Positions 1 through 6,004 of a stretch of DNA of 8,654 bases are shown here, one piece after another (the first letter of the stretch is position 1; each line of letters opens with the position of its first letter). Source of the DNA: an uncultured Ruminococcus sp. (GTDB lineage Bacteria > Bacillota > Clostridia > Oscillospirales > Ruminococcaceae); the NCBI GenBank assembly GCA_946612185.1, contig CAMOEP010000075.1, forward strand, positions 1 to 8,654, written 5' to 3'. The translations under genes were made by a program, and so were the position numbers. The notes beneath the pieces were generated by a model. The model was not told the origin of the DNA. It did no database searches and saw nothing but the letters and a program-made list of their open reading frames with translations.

Positions 1-181
1 CGAATTCATCTTTCAGGATATCCTGACCTACCATAGTATCAATATCCTTTGGCAGATAGGAGAGAATGTCGTAGTTTACCCGTGTATGCAGGTAGCCGAT
101 AGCTGACGGGATAAGCAGCAGCAGACCGATAAGCAGTATCAGTACCCGGTGTTTAGCAATAAATTCACCAAATTTAAGCAT
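1..181 (-). CDS. MMPL/RND-family transporter, N-terminal fragment (runs off the left edge)
   Basis: The first 60 codons are in the window, with no stop before base 1. The protein starts MLKFGEFIAKHRVLILLIGL, continues as one hydrophobic membrane helix (about residues 12-30), and then reads YLHTRVNYDILSYLPKD, with the phrase 'NYDILSYLP' just outside the membrane. A short basic N-terminus, one helix and this phrase are typical of the first segment of Firmicute MMPL (YdfJ-like) proteins, which are RND-superfamily exporters of lipids or hydrophobic drugs, usually with 12 helices. The ATG at 181-179 is preceded by AAAGGA (191-196) with 9 nt spacing; an ATG at 186-184 is in a different frame that soon stops. 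The gene diverges from a TetR-type regulator, a common pairing for exporters. The substrate cannot be told. The family call rests on 60 residues. Confidence 0.8.
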   Translation of the reverse strand, partial: MLKFGEFIAKHRVLILLIGLLLLIPSAIGYLHTRVNYDILSYLPKDIDTMVGQDILKDEF

Positions 182-210
182 ATCATATCGTCCTTTCTCC
201 GAAGTGATTT

Positions 211-384
211 AGGCATCACCGCACAAAGACCGCCTGACGGCTTTGCGGCACATCTGCTTGCATATTTTCCGGCATCTTGCACACAAATTTCTTGACATAC
301 GTCAGTATGCCTGCGAAATTTATGCACAATCTGCCGAAAAATCTGACTGCGCATCTGCACCACAATCTCTGTGCGGTGTTGCCT
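211..384. repeat. 174-bp imperfect palindrome with terminal inverted repeats, MITE-like
   Basis: The ends are inverted repeats of 18 bp with two mismatches (211-228 AGGCATCACCGCACAAAG; 367-384 reads AGGCAACACCGCACAGAG on the other strand). Symmetry continues inward: bases around 248-284 align imperfectly with the reverse complement of about 322-358, and the centre is a hairpin CATAC-GTCA-GTATG (296-309) flanked by AAATTTC and GAAATTT. A small side hairpin CAAAG(A)CCG/CGGCTTTG lies at 224-245. TTTA occurs at both borders (208-211 and 384-387), a possible target-site duplication. There is no coding capacity. It lies between the transporter promoter and its ribosome site, so it would be transcribed as leader RNA. 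It resembles a non-autonomous mobile repeat; copy number elsewhere cannot be judged from this window. Confidence 0.7.
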
Positions 385-400
385 TTATTTCTATAATTAC

Positions 401-429
401 AGTATATTCCAAAAATGACCGGTAGTCAA
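401..429 (-). promoter_or_regulatory. Sigma-A promoter for the MMPL transporter
   Basis: On the minus strand, TTGACT (-35, 429-424) is followed by a 17-nt spacer and TATACT (-10, 406-401), giving a predicted start near 394. Each hexamer differs from consensus at one base. The -35 and the start of the spacer overlap palindrome O1 (416-428), so protein bound there should exclude RNA polymerase. The resulting leader of about 213 nt contains the palindromic element at 211-384. Confidence 0.75.
416..428. promoter_or_regulatory. Candidate TetR operator O1 (TGAC-CGGTA-GTCA)
   Basis: Palindrome with 4-bp arms and a 5-nt spacer, overlapping the -35 region of the minus-strand transporter promoter. It is one of three sites of identical design in this intergenic region, which makes chance unlikely. 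Position over the -35 fits repression of the exporter. Confidence 0.72.
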
Positions 430-448
430 TATCTTTTCGCAAGAAAAA

Positions 449-461
449 TGACTTCTGGTCA
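449..461. promoter_or_regulatory. Candidate TetR operator O2 (TGAC-TTCTG-GTCA)
   Basis: The second copy of the palindrome, with arms extending to 5 bp (ATGAC/GTCAT, 448-462). It starts 33 bp from O1, close to three helical turns, and lies upstream of the transporter -35. It could act cooperatively with O1. Confidence 0.72.
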
Positions 462-501
462 TATTTTTGTAGGACTGCACAAATCGCCCTGAAAAAAATT
501 G

Positions 502-514
502 TGACCAATAGTCA
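502..514. promoter_or_regulatory. Candidate TetR operator O3 (TGAC-CAATA-GTCA)
   Basis: The third copy of the palindrome, starting 53 bp from O2 (about five helical turns). It ends 10 bp before the -35 hexamer of the regulator's own promoter, so it could mediate autoregulation or a loop with O1 and O2. It does not overlap the hexamers of that promoter. Confidence 0.7.
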
Positions 515-524
515 TTTTGTAAGC

Positions 525-553
525 TTGACAGGGAGGAAATTATGAAGTATAAT
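525..553 (+). promoter_or_regulatory. Perfect-consensus sigma-A promoter for the TetR-type regulator
   Basis: TTGACA (525-530), exactly 17 nt, then TATAAT (548-553): both hexamers and the spacing match the consensus. The predicted start is near 560, giving a leader of about 69 nt. Such strength is unusual for a repressor gene and suggests control by the neighbouring palindromes. Confidence 0.85.
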
Positions 554-628
554 AGTATAAAGATGCCGGAAAATTAACCGGAGTTTACATATTTTAAAAG
601 ATGCTGAAAAAGGAATGAGGTGAATCTT

Positions 629-1237
629 ATGGGAAAGATCGACACCAACAAACAGCAGAAAGAGTCCTCTCTGCTCAAAACAGCTTTTGAATTCTTTACC
701 ACTAAGGGCTTCAGCAAGACTTCTATTTCCGATATCGTAGGCAAGGCAGGCGTTGCCAAAGGCACTTTCTACCTTTACTTCAAGGATAAGTACGATATCC
801 GCAACAGGCTGGTCGCACATAAGTCCAGCCAGCTTCTCACAAACGCTGTCAAGGCGCTTTCGCCGGGACTTGAGCAAATGGAGTTTGAGGACAAGATAAT
901 CAGTATACTTGATAATATCTTAGGTCAGCTTAATGAGAACCAGTCGCTCCTGACGTTTATTTCCAAAAACCTTAGCTGGGGGCTTTTCAAGAATACCTAC
1001 AGCGCTCCGCTTGCCGAGGACGACGTGGATTTCAGAGAGATATACCACACTATGCTGGAGGACGCACCCTGCAAGTTCCGTGACCCGGAAATAATGCTTT
1101 TTATGATAATCGAGCTTACTTCCTCCACCTGCCACCAGGCTATACTCAATAAAGAACCCTGCGATATCGAAAGCCTTAAACCCTACCTTTTCCAGACGGT
1201 CAGGCTGATAATCAATAACCATAAGCTTAGTGAATGA
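629..1237 (+). CDS. TetR/AcrR-family transcriptional regulator
   Basis: A 202-residue protein of normal TetR size. Residues about 13-52 form the DNA-binding domain: a first helix (SLLKTAFEFFTTKGF), then the helix-turn-helix TSISDIVGKAGVAKGTFYLY followed by FKDK, the TetR signature. The C-terminal part (about 60-200) is helical and poorly conserved, as expected of a ligand-binding and dimerisation domain; the ligand is unknown. I prefer the ATG at 629 because GAGGTG (617-622) sits 6 nt upstream; a GTG at 620 in the same frame would add three residues and is less well placed. The gene is divergent from the MMPL exporter and carries a consensus promoter beside three TGAC-N5-GTCA palindromes, so it probably represses the exporter and perhaps itself. 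It ends at a strong hairpin terminator. The family is certain; target and inducer are inferred. Confidence 0.92.
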   Translation: MGKIDTNKQQKESSLLKTAFEFFTTKGFSKTSISDIVGKAGVAKGTFYLYFKDKYDIRNRLVAHKSSQLLTNAVKALSPGLEQMEFEDKIISILDNILGQLNENQSLLTFISKNLSWGLFKNTYSAPLAEDDVDFREIYHTMLEDAPCKFRDPEIMLFMIIELTSSTCHQAILNKEPCDIESLKPYLFQTVRLIINNHKLSE

Positions 1238-1244
1238 CTTGCCG

Positions 1245-1274
1245 AAGCACTCTGTATCATGCAGAGTGCTTTTT
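1245..1274 (+). terminator. Intrinsic terminator after the TetR-type gene
   Basis: A perfect 10-bp stem (AAGCACTCTG at 1245-1254 with CAGAGTGCTT at 1262-1271), a 7-nt loop and a T run to 1274. It begins 7 nt after the stop codon and separates the regulator from the hydrolase gene. Confidence 0.9.
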
Positions 1275-1386
1275 ATATACATAGTCCACTTCAGATGCAT
1301 TTTCTCCACCGCTGAGATTTCTGAAATACTGCCACTTTTCTGCGGTATATATGTATCTTTTAAGCTTGCGGGTTAATTATGGAATA

Positions 1387-1423
1387 TCACTAAAACAGTG
1401 ACTTTTACGTTGTAGAAAGTCAC
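1387..1423. promoter_or_regulatory. Inverted-repeat cluster upstream of the GH5 promoter, possible regulator site
   Basis: GTGACTTT (1398-1405) and AAAGTCAC (1416-1423) form a perfect 8-bp inverted repeat around a 10-nt spacer. Sharing its left arm is TCACT-AAAAC-AGTGA (1387-1401), another perfect inverted repeat. The cluster lies about 40 bp upstream of the -35 hexamer, where an activator would bind. The rest of the 289-bp gap (1238-1526) holds the TetR terminator, AT-rich sequence with no gene, and the GH5 promoter. The binding protein is unknown. Confidence 0.5.
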
Positions 1424-1463
1424 CAAATAAATTTTGCGCCGGTGGTAAATTTTCTTTTATCCG

Positions 1464-1492
1464 TTGACATTCCTGCGGTTTTATGCTAAAGT
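1464..1492 (+). promoter_or_regulatory. Sigma-A promoter for the dockerin-bearing GH5 gene
   Basis: TTGACA (1464-1469), a 17-nt spacer and TAAAGT (1487-1492), preceded by TGC, an extended -10 (TGn) element. The predicted start is near 1499, leaving a short leader that carries the AAAGGAG ribosome site (1510-1516). Confidence 0.7.
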
Positions 1493-1526
1493 TAAGGTAA
1501 CATTAATGTAAAGGAGTTTGATATCT

Positions 1527-3971
1527 ATGAAGATACTCAAAAAGGCACTGGCTGCTGCTACTTCCTCTGTTATGGCAGCTTCCATGTGCATCATTGACAT
1601 CGGCAGCTTAGGCACTGCCAATGCCGCAGACATGACCGCTGTTGAACTGGTTGAGGATATGGGTCAGGGTTGGAATTTAGGCAACACCTTCGACTGCCTC
1701 AATACCTGGACAACCCCCCTCACCCCTACAGCTATCGAGACTGCCTGGGGCAACCCCGTAACCACAGAAGCCATGATAAAAGAGATCAAAAAGAGCGGCT
1801 TCAATACCGTTCGTATCCCTATCACCTGGCAGCAGATGATGTCCTCCGACGGTTCAACTATTGATGCGGATTACGTTGCCCGTATCAAAAAGGTTCTGGG
1901 CTATGTGTTGGACAATGGTATGTACGCTATCATCAACACTCACCACGATGAGGACTGGATAAAGTCCGAGAGCAATACTACCAAGTTCGCAAACCTCTGG
2001 AAGGCTATTGCCACTGCTTTTGCAAGCTATGACGAGCATCTGGTGTTCGAGGGTACTAACGAGGTATCCTTTACTACTTCCGCCCAGCAGCAGACCTTCA
2101 ACCAGGCTTTCGTTGATACCGTCCGTGCTACAGGCGGCAATAACGCCAAACGTCTGCTTCTGGTGTGCGCTCCCAGCAATAACACCTCCAAGCTGCTCAA
2201 TGACTTTACTGCTCCTACCGATCCGGCTAAGATGATAGCTGTTTCCTGCCATTACTACGAGCCGCCGCAGTTCTGCGTCGCAAAGACCACTTCTACCTGG
2301 GGTCATATGGAGACATGGGGCAGCAATGCTGACAAGACTACCCTCCAGAATGACTTCGACAAGCTGGAGAACAAGTTCATCAAGAACGGTATCCCCGTTA
2401 TCATCGGTGAATACGGCGTTGATACAAGTACCGAGGGCGGCAAGGACAAGAATTCCATGTACGCTTTCCTCAAGGAAGTTGCTACCTATGCTCTGGGCAA
2501 GGAAGGTATGTGCCCTGTAGTATGGGATATGTCAGTATACAACAACGGCGCTGGCGATATGGCTTACTTCAACAGAACCGCTCTCTCCTGGTATGACAGC
2601 AAGATAGGCGATATCTTTGCTGAGGCTGCCAACGTTAAGAATAACGAGGGCGAGGGCGATACCAACAAGTCCGACAGACTCACTTTCGCTGCGGCTGATA
2701 TCGCAGGCGTTGACGAAAATGGCAAGACCTACTGGCAGATAGACCTGAGCAAGTACAAGAGCTTCGGCGTAAATCCTGAGTCTGCTATAGTTAACTTCAC
2801 TATTACCCAGACCGACAGCACAAATACACAGATGAGCGGCGATATCGCTGCAAGCTTCAATGTTAAGACTACTTCCGGTACACTTGCTTATTCAAATATT
2901 GATACTACCGTAGGTCTTAACGGAAATACCGCAGTTATCGACCTGAAACCTGATGAGTTCAATATCGCCTGGGACGCTGACGGCAATGTTACTGAGACTG
3001 CTTCCGGCGTTATCGACATGGACTACCTGAAACTTGAAAACTGGTGGACATGGTGCAAGTCCGGCGAGGCTTCTGTCACTATCGACTCTGTTACACTTGT
3101 CTTTGACGGCAATATCCCCGCAGAGGAAGATGTAACTACTACCACAACTGAGACAGTTACCACCACAACTGAGACAGTTACCACCACAACAACTTCTTCC
3201 ACAACCACAGCTACCGAGACTGTTACTACCGCTGTAACAACTGCTGACCCTGACGTTACTACAGAGTCCTACACAGGCGTTTACGCTAATGCGTACCTTG
3301 CTGGTATGGTAGGCACTAATGCAGTATGGAGCGCTGAGGAAGCTGCTTCTGTTGAGAAGGTCGCAGAGGTTGACGGAAACGGTACTTATGAGGTTCAGTG
3401 GGATCTGGAGCAGGGTTCTGAGACTATCGACTTCCTTATGCTGGAGATCGAAAGCATCGCTGACTTCGACAGCTACTTCACTACTGATACATTCCCCAAC
3501 CTGACACTTACTATCGACCACTTCTATATTGACGGCACCGAGCAGCCTCTTGCTGACGAGCCTGGTGCAGTTAACCTGAGATACTTCGAGAATACCGGCA
3601 AGACCAGAGCTTATTTCAGAGCAAACTGGGGCGCTAACAACGGCGTTGACTTCGGTATCTCCGGCGATACTGCTGTTACAAGCAGCATCAAGGTAGTATT
3701 CACAGTAAACGGCACTTACAAGGAAGGCACAAGCAATATATCCAGTGGCGCAAATGTATGGGGCGACGCTGACGGCAATAACGAGCTGACTATTTCTGAT
3801 ATCGTTATGGTTCTCCAGTACGCTGCCAATAAGACAAGATATCCTATTGATGATAAGAATATCAAGAACTGCGACATGAATGATGACGGCGAAGTTGATG
3901 CTAAGGACGCTTTCATCATGCAGCAGCTTGATGCAGGTGTTATCACAGCAGAAGAACTTCCCCTGAAGTAA
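1527..3971 (+). CDS. Secreted cellulosomal GH5 endo-beta-glucanase with type I dockerin
   Basis: An 814-residue modular enzyme, predicted to hydrolyse cellulose or related beta-1,4-glucans outside the cell. Layout: signal peptide (1-33; basic start, hydrophobic core, likely cleavage after ANA); GH5 barrel (about 38-370); beta-rich module (about 385-530); Thr-rich linker (about 536-580); second beta-rich module (about 581-733); dockerin (about 744-806). GH5 marks are QGWNLGNTFD (47-56), R96 in TVRIP, H139-H140 in NTHH, acid/base E179 in FEGTNEV, H242-Y243, nucleophile E295 in IIGEYG and W333. The pattern resembles subfamily GH5_4, not proven. The dockerin has two Ca2+ loops (D747, D749, N751, D758; D783, N785, D787, D794) that would dock on a scaffoldin cohesin. 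The accessory modules are probably carbohydrate-binding but I cannot name a family. The ATG at 1527 is 10 nt after AAAGGAG; a TTG at 1518 lies too close. Own promoter and terminator. Confidence 0.93.
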   Translation: MKILKKALAAATSSVMAASMCIIDIGSLGTANAADMTAVELVEDMGQGWNLGNTFDCLNTWTTPLTPTAIETAWGNPVTTEAMIKEIKKSGFNTVRIPITWQQMMSSDGSTIDADYVARIKKVLGYVLDNGMYAIINTHHDEDWIKSESNTTKFANLWKAIATAFASYDEHLVFEGTNEVSFTTSAQQQTFNQAFVDTVRATGGNNAKRLLLVCAPSNNTSKLLNDFTAPTDPAKMIAVSCHYYEPPQFCVAKTTSTWGHMETWGSNADKTTLQNDFDKLENKFIKNGIPVIIGEYGVDTSTEGGKDKNSMYAFLKEVATYALGKEGMCPVVWDMSVYNNGAGDMAYFNRTALSWYDSKIGDIFAEAANVKNNEGEGDTNKSDRLTFAAADIAGVDENGKTYWQIDLSKYKSFGVNPESAIVNFTITQTDSTNTQMSGDIAASFNVKTTSGTLAYSNIDTTVGLNGNTAVIDLKPDEFNIAWDADGNVTETASGVIDMDYLKLENWWTWCKSGEASVTIDSVTLVFDGNIPAEEDVTTTTTETVTTTTETVTTTTTSSTTTATETVTTAVTTADPDVTTESYTGVYANAYLAGMVGTNAVWSAEEAASVEKVAEVDGNGTYEVQWDLEQGSETIDFLMLEIESIADFDSYFTTDTFPNLTLTIDHFYIDGTEQPLADEPGAVNLRYFENTGKTRAYFRANWGANNGVDFGISGDTAVTSSIKVVFTVNGTYKEGTSNISSGANVWGDADGNNELTISDIVMVLQYAANKTRYPIDDKNIKNCDMNDDGEVDAKDAFIMQQLDAGVITAEELPLK
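3141..3182 (+). repeat. 21-bp perfect tandem duplication in the Thr-rich linker
   Basis: Two identical 21-bp units, each encoding TTTETVT (ACC ACA ACT GAG ACA GTT ACC), followed by a partial third starting ACC ACA AC. Identity at the DNA level, not just in the protein, points to recent slippage or unequal exchange. It codes for the flexible linker between the two accessory modules of the GH5 enzyme. Confidence 0.85.
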
Positions 3972-3984
3972 ATATTGCAAACTC

Positions 3985-4017
3985 AGACCTGTCCGGACTT
4001 TTCCGGGCAGGTCTTTT
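3985..4017 (+). terminator. Intrinsic terminator after the GH5 gene
   Basis: A 13-bp stem (3985-3997 with 4002-4014, one T-G wobble), the tetraloop CTTT and then a T run (4014-4017). It starts 13 nt after the stop codon and should isolate the hydrolase transcript from feoB. Confidence 0.9.
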
Positions 4018-4035
4018 GTCATTTCGGGGTCATAG

Positions 4036-4074
4036 TTCAGCATAGTATTACCAGGAGGCGATACTATGGCTGAA
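4036..4074 (+). promoter_or_regulatory. Inverted repeat over the feoB start: SD in the loop, AUG in the stem
   Basis: TTCAGCATAGTAT (4036-4048) pairs with ATACTATGGCTGAA (4061-4074): 13 base pairs with one bulged G. The 12-nt loop holds the AGGAGG ribosome site (4053-4058), and the feoB start codon (4066-4068) is inside the right arm. As RNA this would hide the AUG while exposing the SD; as DNA it could be a repressor operator. No good -10/-35 pair was found between the upstream terminator and this site, so the feoB promoter is unresolved. Confidence 0.6.
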
Positions 4075-5889
4075 CATCTGATAGTCCTTGCCGGAAATCC
4101 CAATGTGGGGAAGTCAACGGTTTTCAATGCCCTCACCGGACTTCACCAGCATACCGGAAACTGGGCTGGCAAGACCGTGGACTGCGCTGAGGGCAGCTTC
4201 ATGCTGAAAGGGGAGCAGGTGCGTCTGGCGGATACTCCGGGGGTGTACTCACTTCTCTCAAACTGCGCCGAGGAAACTGCGGCGGCACAGGCAGTATGTT
4301 CCCTGGAAACTGAGGGGGCGGTGGTGGTATGCGACGGCTGTTGTCTGGAACGGAATCTGAGCCTTGCCTTGCAGATAATAGAGCTGCTGCCCCGGACGGT
4401 GGTCTGCGTGAACCTGCTTGACGAGGCGGCGAAAAAGGGCATAACCATTGATATCCCCCGGCTCAGCGAACTGCTTGAAGTGCCGGTTGTGGGAACGTCC
4501 GCACGCAGCGGCAAGGGACTTGATGACCTGAAAGAAGCCGTTTCCGGTATACTTTCCGGTGACGCTCCCAATGCAAGCCCCCTGCGCCTTGCTCTTGAAA
4601 AGGGCGAGCCGCTGCCGGAGGGGGAGACTTACCTTACCCGTGCAAGCAAGATAGCGTCACAGGTGGTAACGCACAGTGACTCCGACCCATTCCGCCGTGA
4701 CCGCCGCCTTGACCGGATATTCCTCCACCCTGTTACCGGTATACCGGTAATGCTGCTGATATTCGCCCTGCTTCTCTGGATAACGGCTATCGGCGCAAAC
4801 TACCCCTCCGACCTGCTCCGGAGGTGCTTTGCAGAACTGGGGGAACTTTTGTATGCAGCGATGTCCGGCGCTCCCGGCTGGCTCAGGGGAGCGCTTATCG
4901 GGGGAGTGTACCAGACAGTTACCTGGGTCATATCCGTGATGCTGCCGCCAATGGCGATATTTTTCCCGCTGTTTACGCTTATGGAGGACTTCGGACTTCT
5001 TCCCCGTATCGCCTTCGACCTTGACGGATGTTTCAGATGCTCCGGAGCGTGCGGAAAACAGGCGATAACTATGGCAATGGGCATTGGCTGCAATGCCTGC
5101 GGAGTGACCGGGTGCAGAATGATAGACTCCCCACGGGAACGGCTCATCGCCATACTCACCAACAACTTCATGCCCTGCAACGGACGATTCCCCACGCTTA
5201 TCGCCCTGACTGCGCTGTTTATTGTACCGGTCATGGGCAGCGCTGCGGCACTTGTCCTGCCGGGAGTGATACTTCTGGGGTTCTGCGTGACCTGGCTCAC
5301 TTCATTCGTCCTCAGCCGGACGCTTCTCCGGGGTATTCCCTCGGCGTACACCCTTGAACTTCCGCCTTACCGAGTCCCCCAGGTGGGGAGAGTGATAGTC
5401 CGCTCGCTCCTTGACCGGACGATTTTCGTGCTGGGGAGGGCTTGTGCGGCGGCAGCGCCCTGCGGACTTATACTATGGCTTCTGGGAAATATCCGTCCCG
5501 GCTGGCAGCCACTCCTGCAATACGCTGCGGACTTTCTCGCTCCGGCAGGTCGTTTCCTGGGGCTTGACGGCAGCATACTTCTGGGATTTATCCTGGGTTT
5601 CCCGGCGAACGAGATAGTTGTACCCATTATTGCGATGATATGCACCGGCGGCGAAGCACTCACCGAAAGCACCGGTCTGAGAGAACTATTTGTGTCAAAT
5701 GACTGGGGCATGAGTACGGCGGTGTGCATGATGATATTCACGGTAATGCACTTCCCCTGCGCCACCGCCTGCCTGACCATTCTCAGGGAAACCAGGAGCA
5801 TGAAGTGGACGGCGCTTGCAATGGCTGTTCCTACAGCCGCAGGGGTAATACTATGTGCATTAACAAATTGGGCGCTGAACAGGGGATAA
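4066..5889 (+). CDS. feoB: Ferrous iron (divalent metal) transporter FeoB
   Basis: A 607-residue membrane GTPase that imports Fe2+. The N-terminal G domain (1-160) shows G1 GNPNVGKS (10-17), switch-I T37 in GNWAGKTV, G3 DTPG (56-59), G4 NLLD (116-119) and G5 SAR (145-147). After a linker come membrane segments from about residue 221 (HPVTGIPVMLL), then the FeoB core: LPRIAFDLD, GIGCN (339-343), SPRERL (355-360), NNFMPCNGRFP (366-376) and GFPANEIVVPI (511-521). Cysteines cluster at 322, 325, 329, 342, 345, 350 and 371. It is shorter than E. coli FeoB (773 residues) but ends with RET-x-S-x-KWT, as many Gram-positive forms do, so it looks complete. No feoA lies beside it. The start has AGGAGG 7 nt upstream. 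Metal choice is inferred; some FeoB proteins carry Mn2+. Codons are richer in GGG, CGG and CCG than in the GH5 gene. Confidence 0.93.
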   Translation: MAEHLIVLAGNPNVGKSTVFNALTGLHQHTGNWAGKTVDCAEGSFMLKGEQVRLADTPGVYSLLSNCAEETAAAQAVCSLETEGAVVVCDGCCLERNLSLALQIIELLPRTVVCVNLLDEAAKKGITIDIPRLSELLEVPVVGTSARSGKGLDDLKEAVSGILSGDAPNASPLRLALEKGEPLPEGETYLTRASKIASQVVTHSDSDPFRRDRRLDRIFLHPVTGIPVMLLIFALLLWITAIGANYPSDLLRRCFAELGELLYAAMSGAPGWLRGALIGGVYQTVTWVISVMLPPMAIFFPLFTLMEDFGLLPRIAFDLDGCFRCSGACGKQAITMAMGIGCNACGVTGCRMIDSPRERLIAILTNNFMPCNGRFPTLIALTALFIVPVMGSAAALVLPGVILLGFCVTWLTSFVLSRTLLRGIPSAYTLELPPYRVPQVGRVIVRSLLDRTIFVLGRACAAAAPCGLILWLLGNIRPGWQPLLQYAADFLAPAGRFLGLDGSILLGFILGFPANEIVVPIIAMICTGGEALTESTGLRELFVSNDWGMSTAVCMMIFTVMHFPCATACLTILRETRSMKWTALAMAVPTAAGVILCALTNWALNRG

Positions 5890-5891
5890 TG

Positions 5892-5907
5892 TTGGCAAAT
5901 CAGCCAA
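5892..5907. repeat. Short inverted repeat TTGGC-N6-GCCAA after feoB
   Basis: Perfect 5-bp arms around AAATCA, starting 3 nt after the feoB stop codon. There is no T run after it, so it is not a plain terminator on this strand. It could be a weak mRNA 3' hairpin or a protein site, or chance. Confidence 0.3.
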
Positions 5908-5947
5908 AAATATCGCCCAAAACCTACCATAATTGATATAAGCCAAG

Positions 5948-5973
5948 AAAATAAAATTTCCACTTTATTTTTT
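5948..5973 (+). terminator. Weak AT-only hairpin, possible feoB terminator
   Basis: AAAATAAA (5948-5955) can pair with TTTATTTT (5964-5971), followed by further T. The stem contains no G-C pair, so any termination would be inefficient. It is the only terminator-like element between feoB and the next gene. Confidence 0.3.
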
Positions 5974-5992
5974 CAGAAATATGTAGTATAAT
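5964..5992 (+). promoter_or_regulatory. Probable promoter of the activase-like gene
   Basis: A perfect TATAAT -10 (5987-5992) in an AT-rich stretch, with a poor -35 (TTTATT at 5964-5969, 17-nt spacer). The predicted start near 5999 gives a leader of about 57 nt. The weak -35 suggests an activator or modest strength. Confidence 0.5.
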
Positions 5993-6004
5993 ATAAGGTG
6001 AAAA

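Noticed and set aside
293..304. TGAC-ATAC-GTCA, like a fourth operator
   Set aside because: The spacer is 4 nt instead of 5 and the site is explained by the central hairpin of the palindromic element at 211-384.
139..363. 74-codon minus-strand frame spanning the palindromic element
   Set aside because: It is out of frame with the MMPL start and overlaps it; sequence is low-information and lies in a non-coding repeat.
566..581. CCGG-N8-CCGG in the tetR leader
   Set aside because: The arms are only 4 bp and self-palindromic, so chance is the better explanation.
601..618. Five-codon frame MLKKE upstream of the TetR gene, a possible leader peptide
   Set aside because: No Shine-Dalgarno sequence precedes it and nothing in it suggests attenuation.
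1518..1526. TTG start extending the GH5 protein by three residues
   Set aside because: It lies 1 nt from the ribosome site; the ATG at 1527 has better spacing and a standard signal peptide start.
2892..4136. 414-codon open frame on the minus strand
   Set aside because: It is antisense to the GH5 dockerin gene, crosses its terminator and the feoB start, and shows no recognisable domain; its length follows from codon bias of the sense gene.
4800..5351. 183-codon minus-strand frame and overlapping plus-strand frames
   Set aside because: They are shadows of feoB, whose motifs and strong ribosome site are clear.
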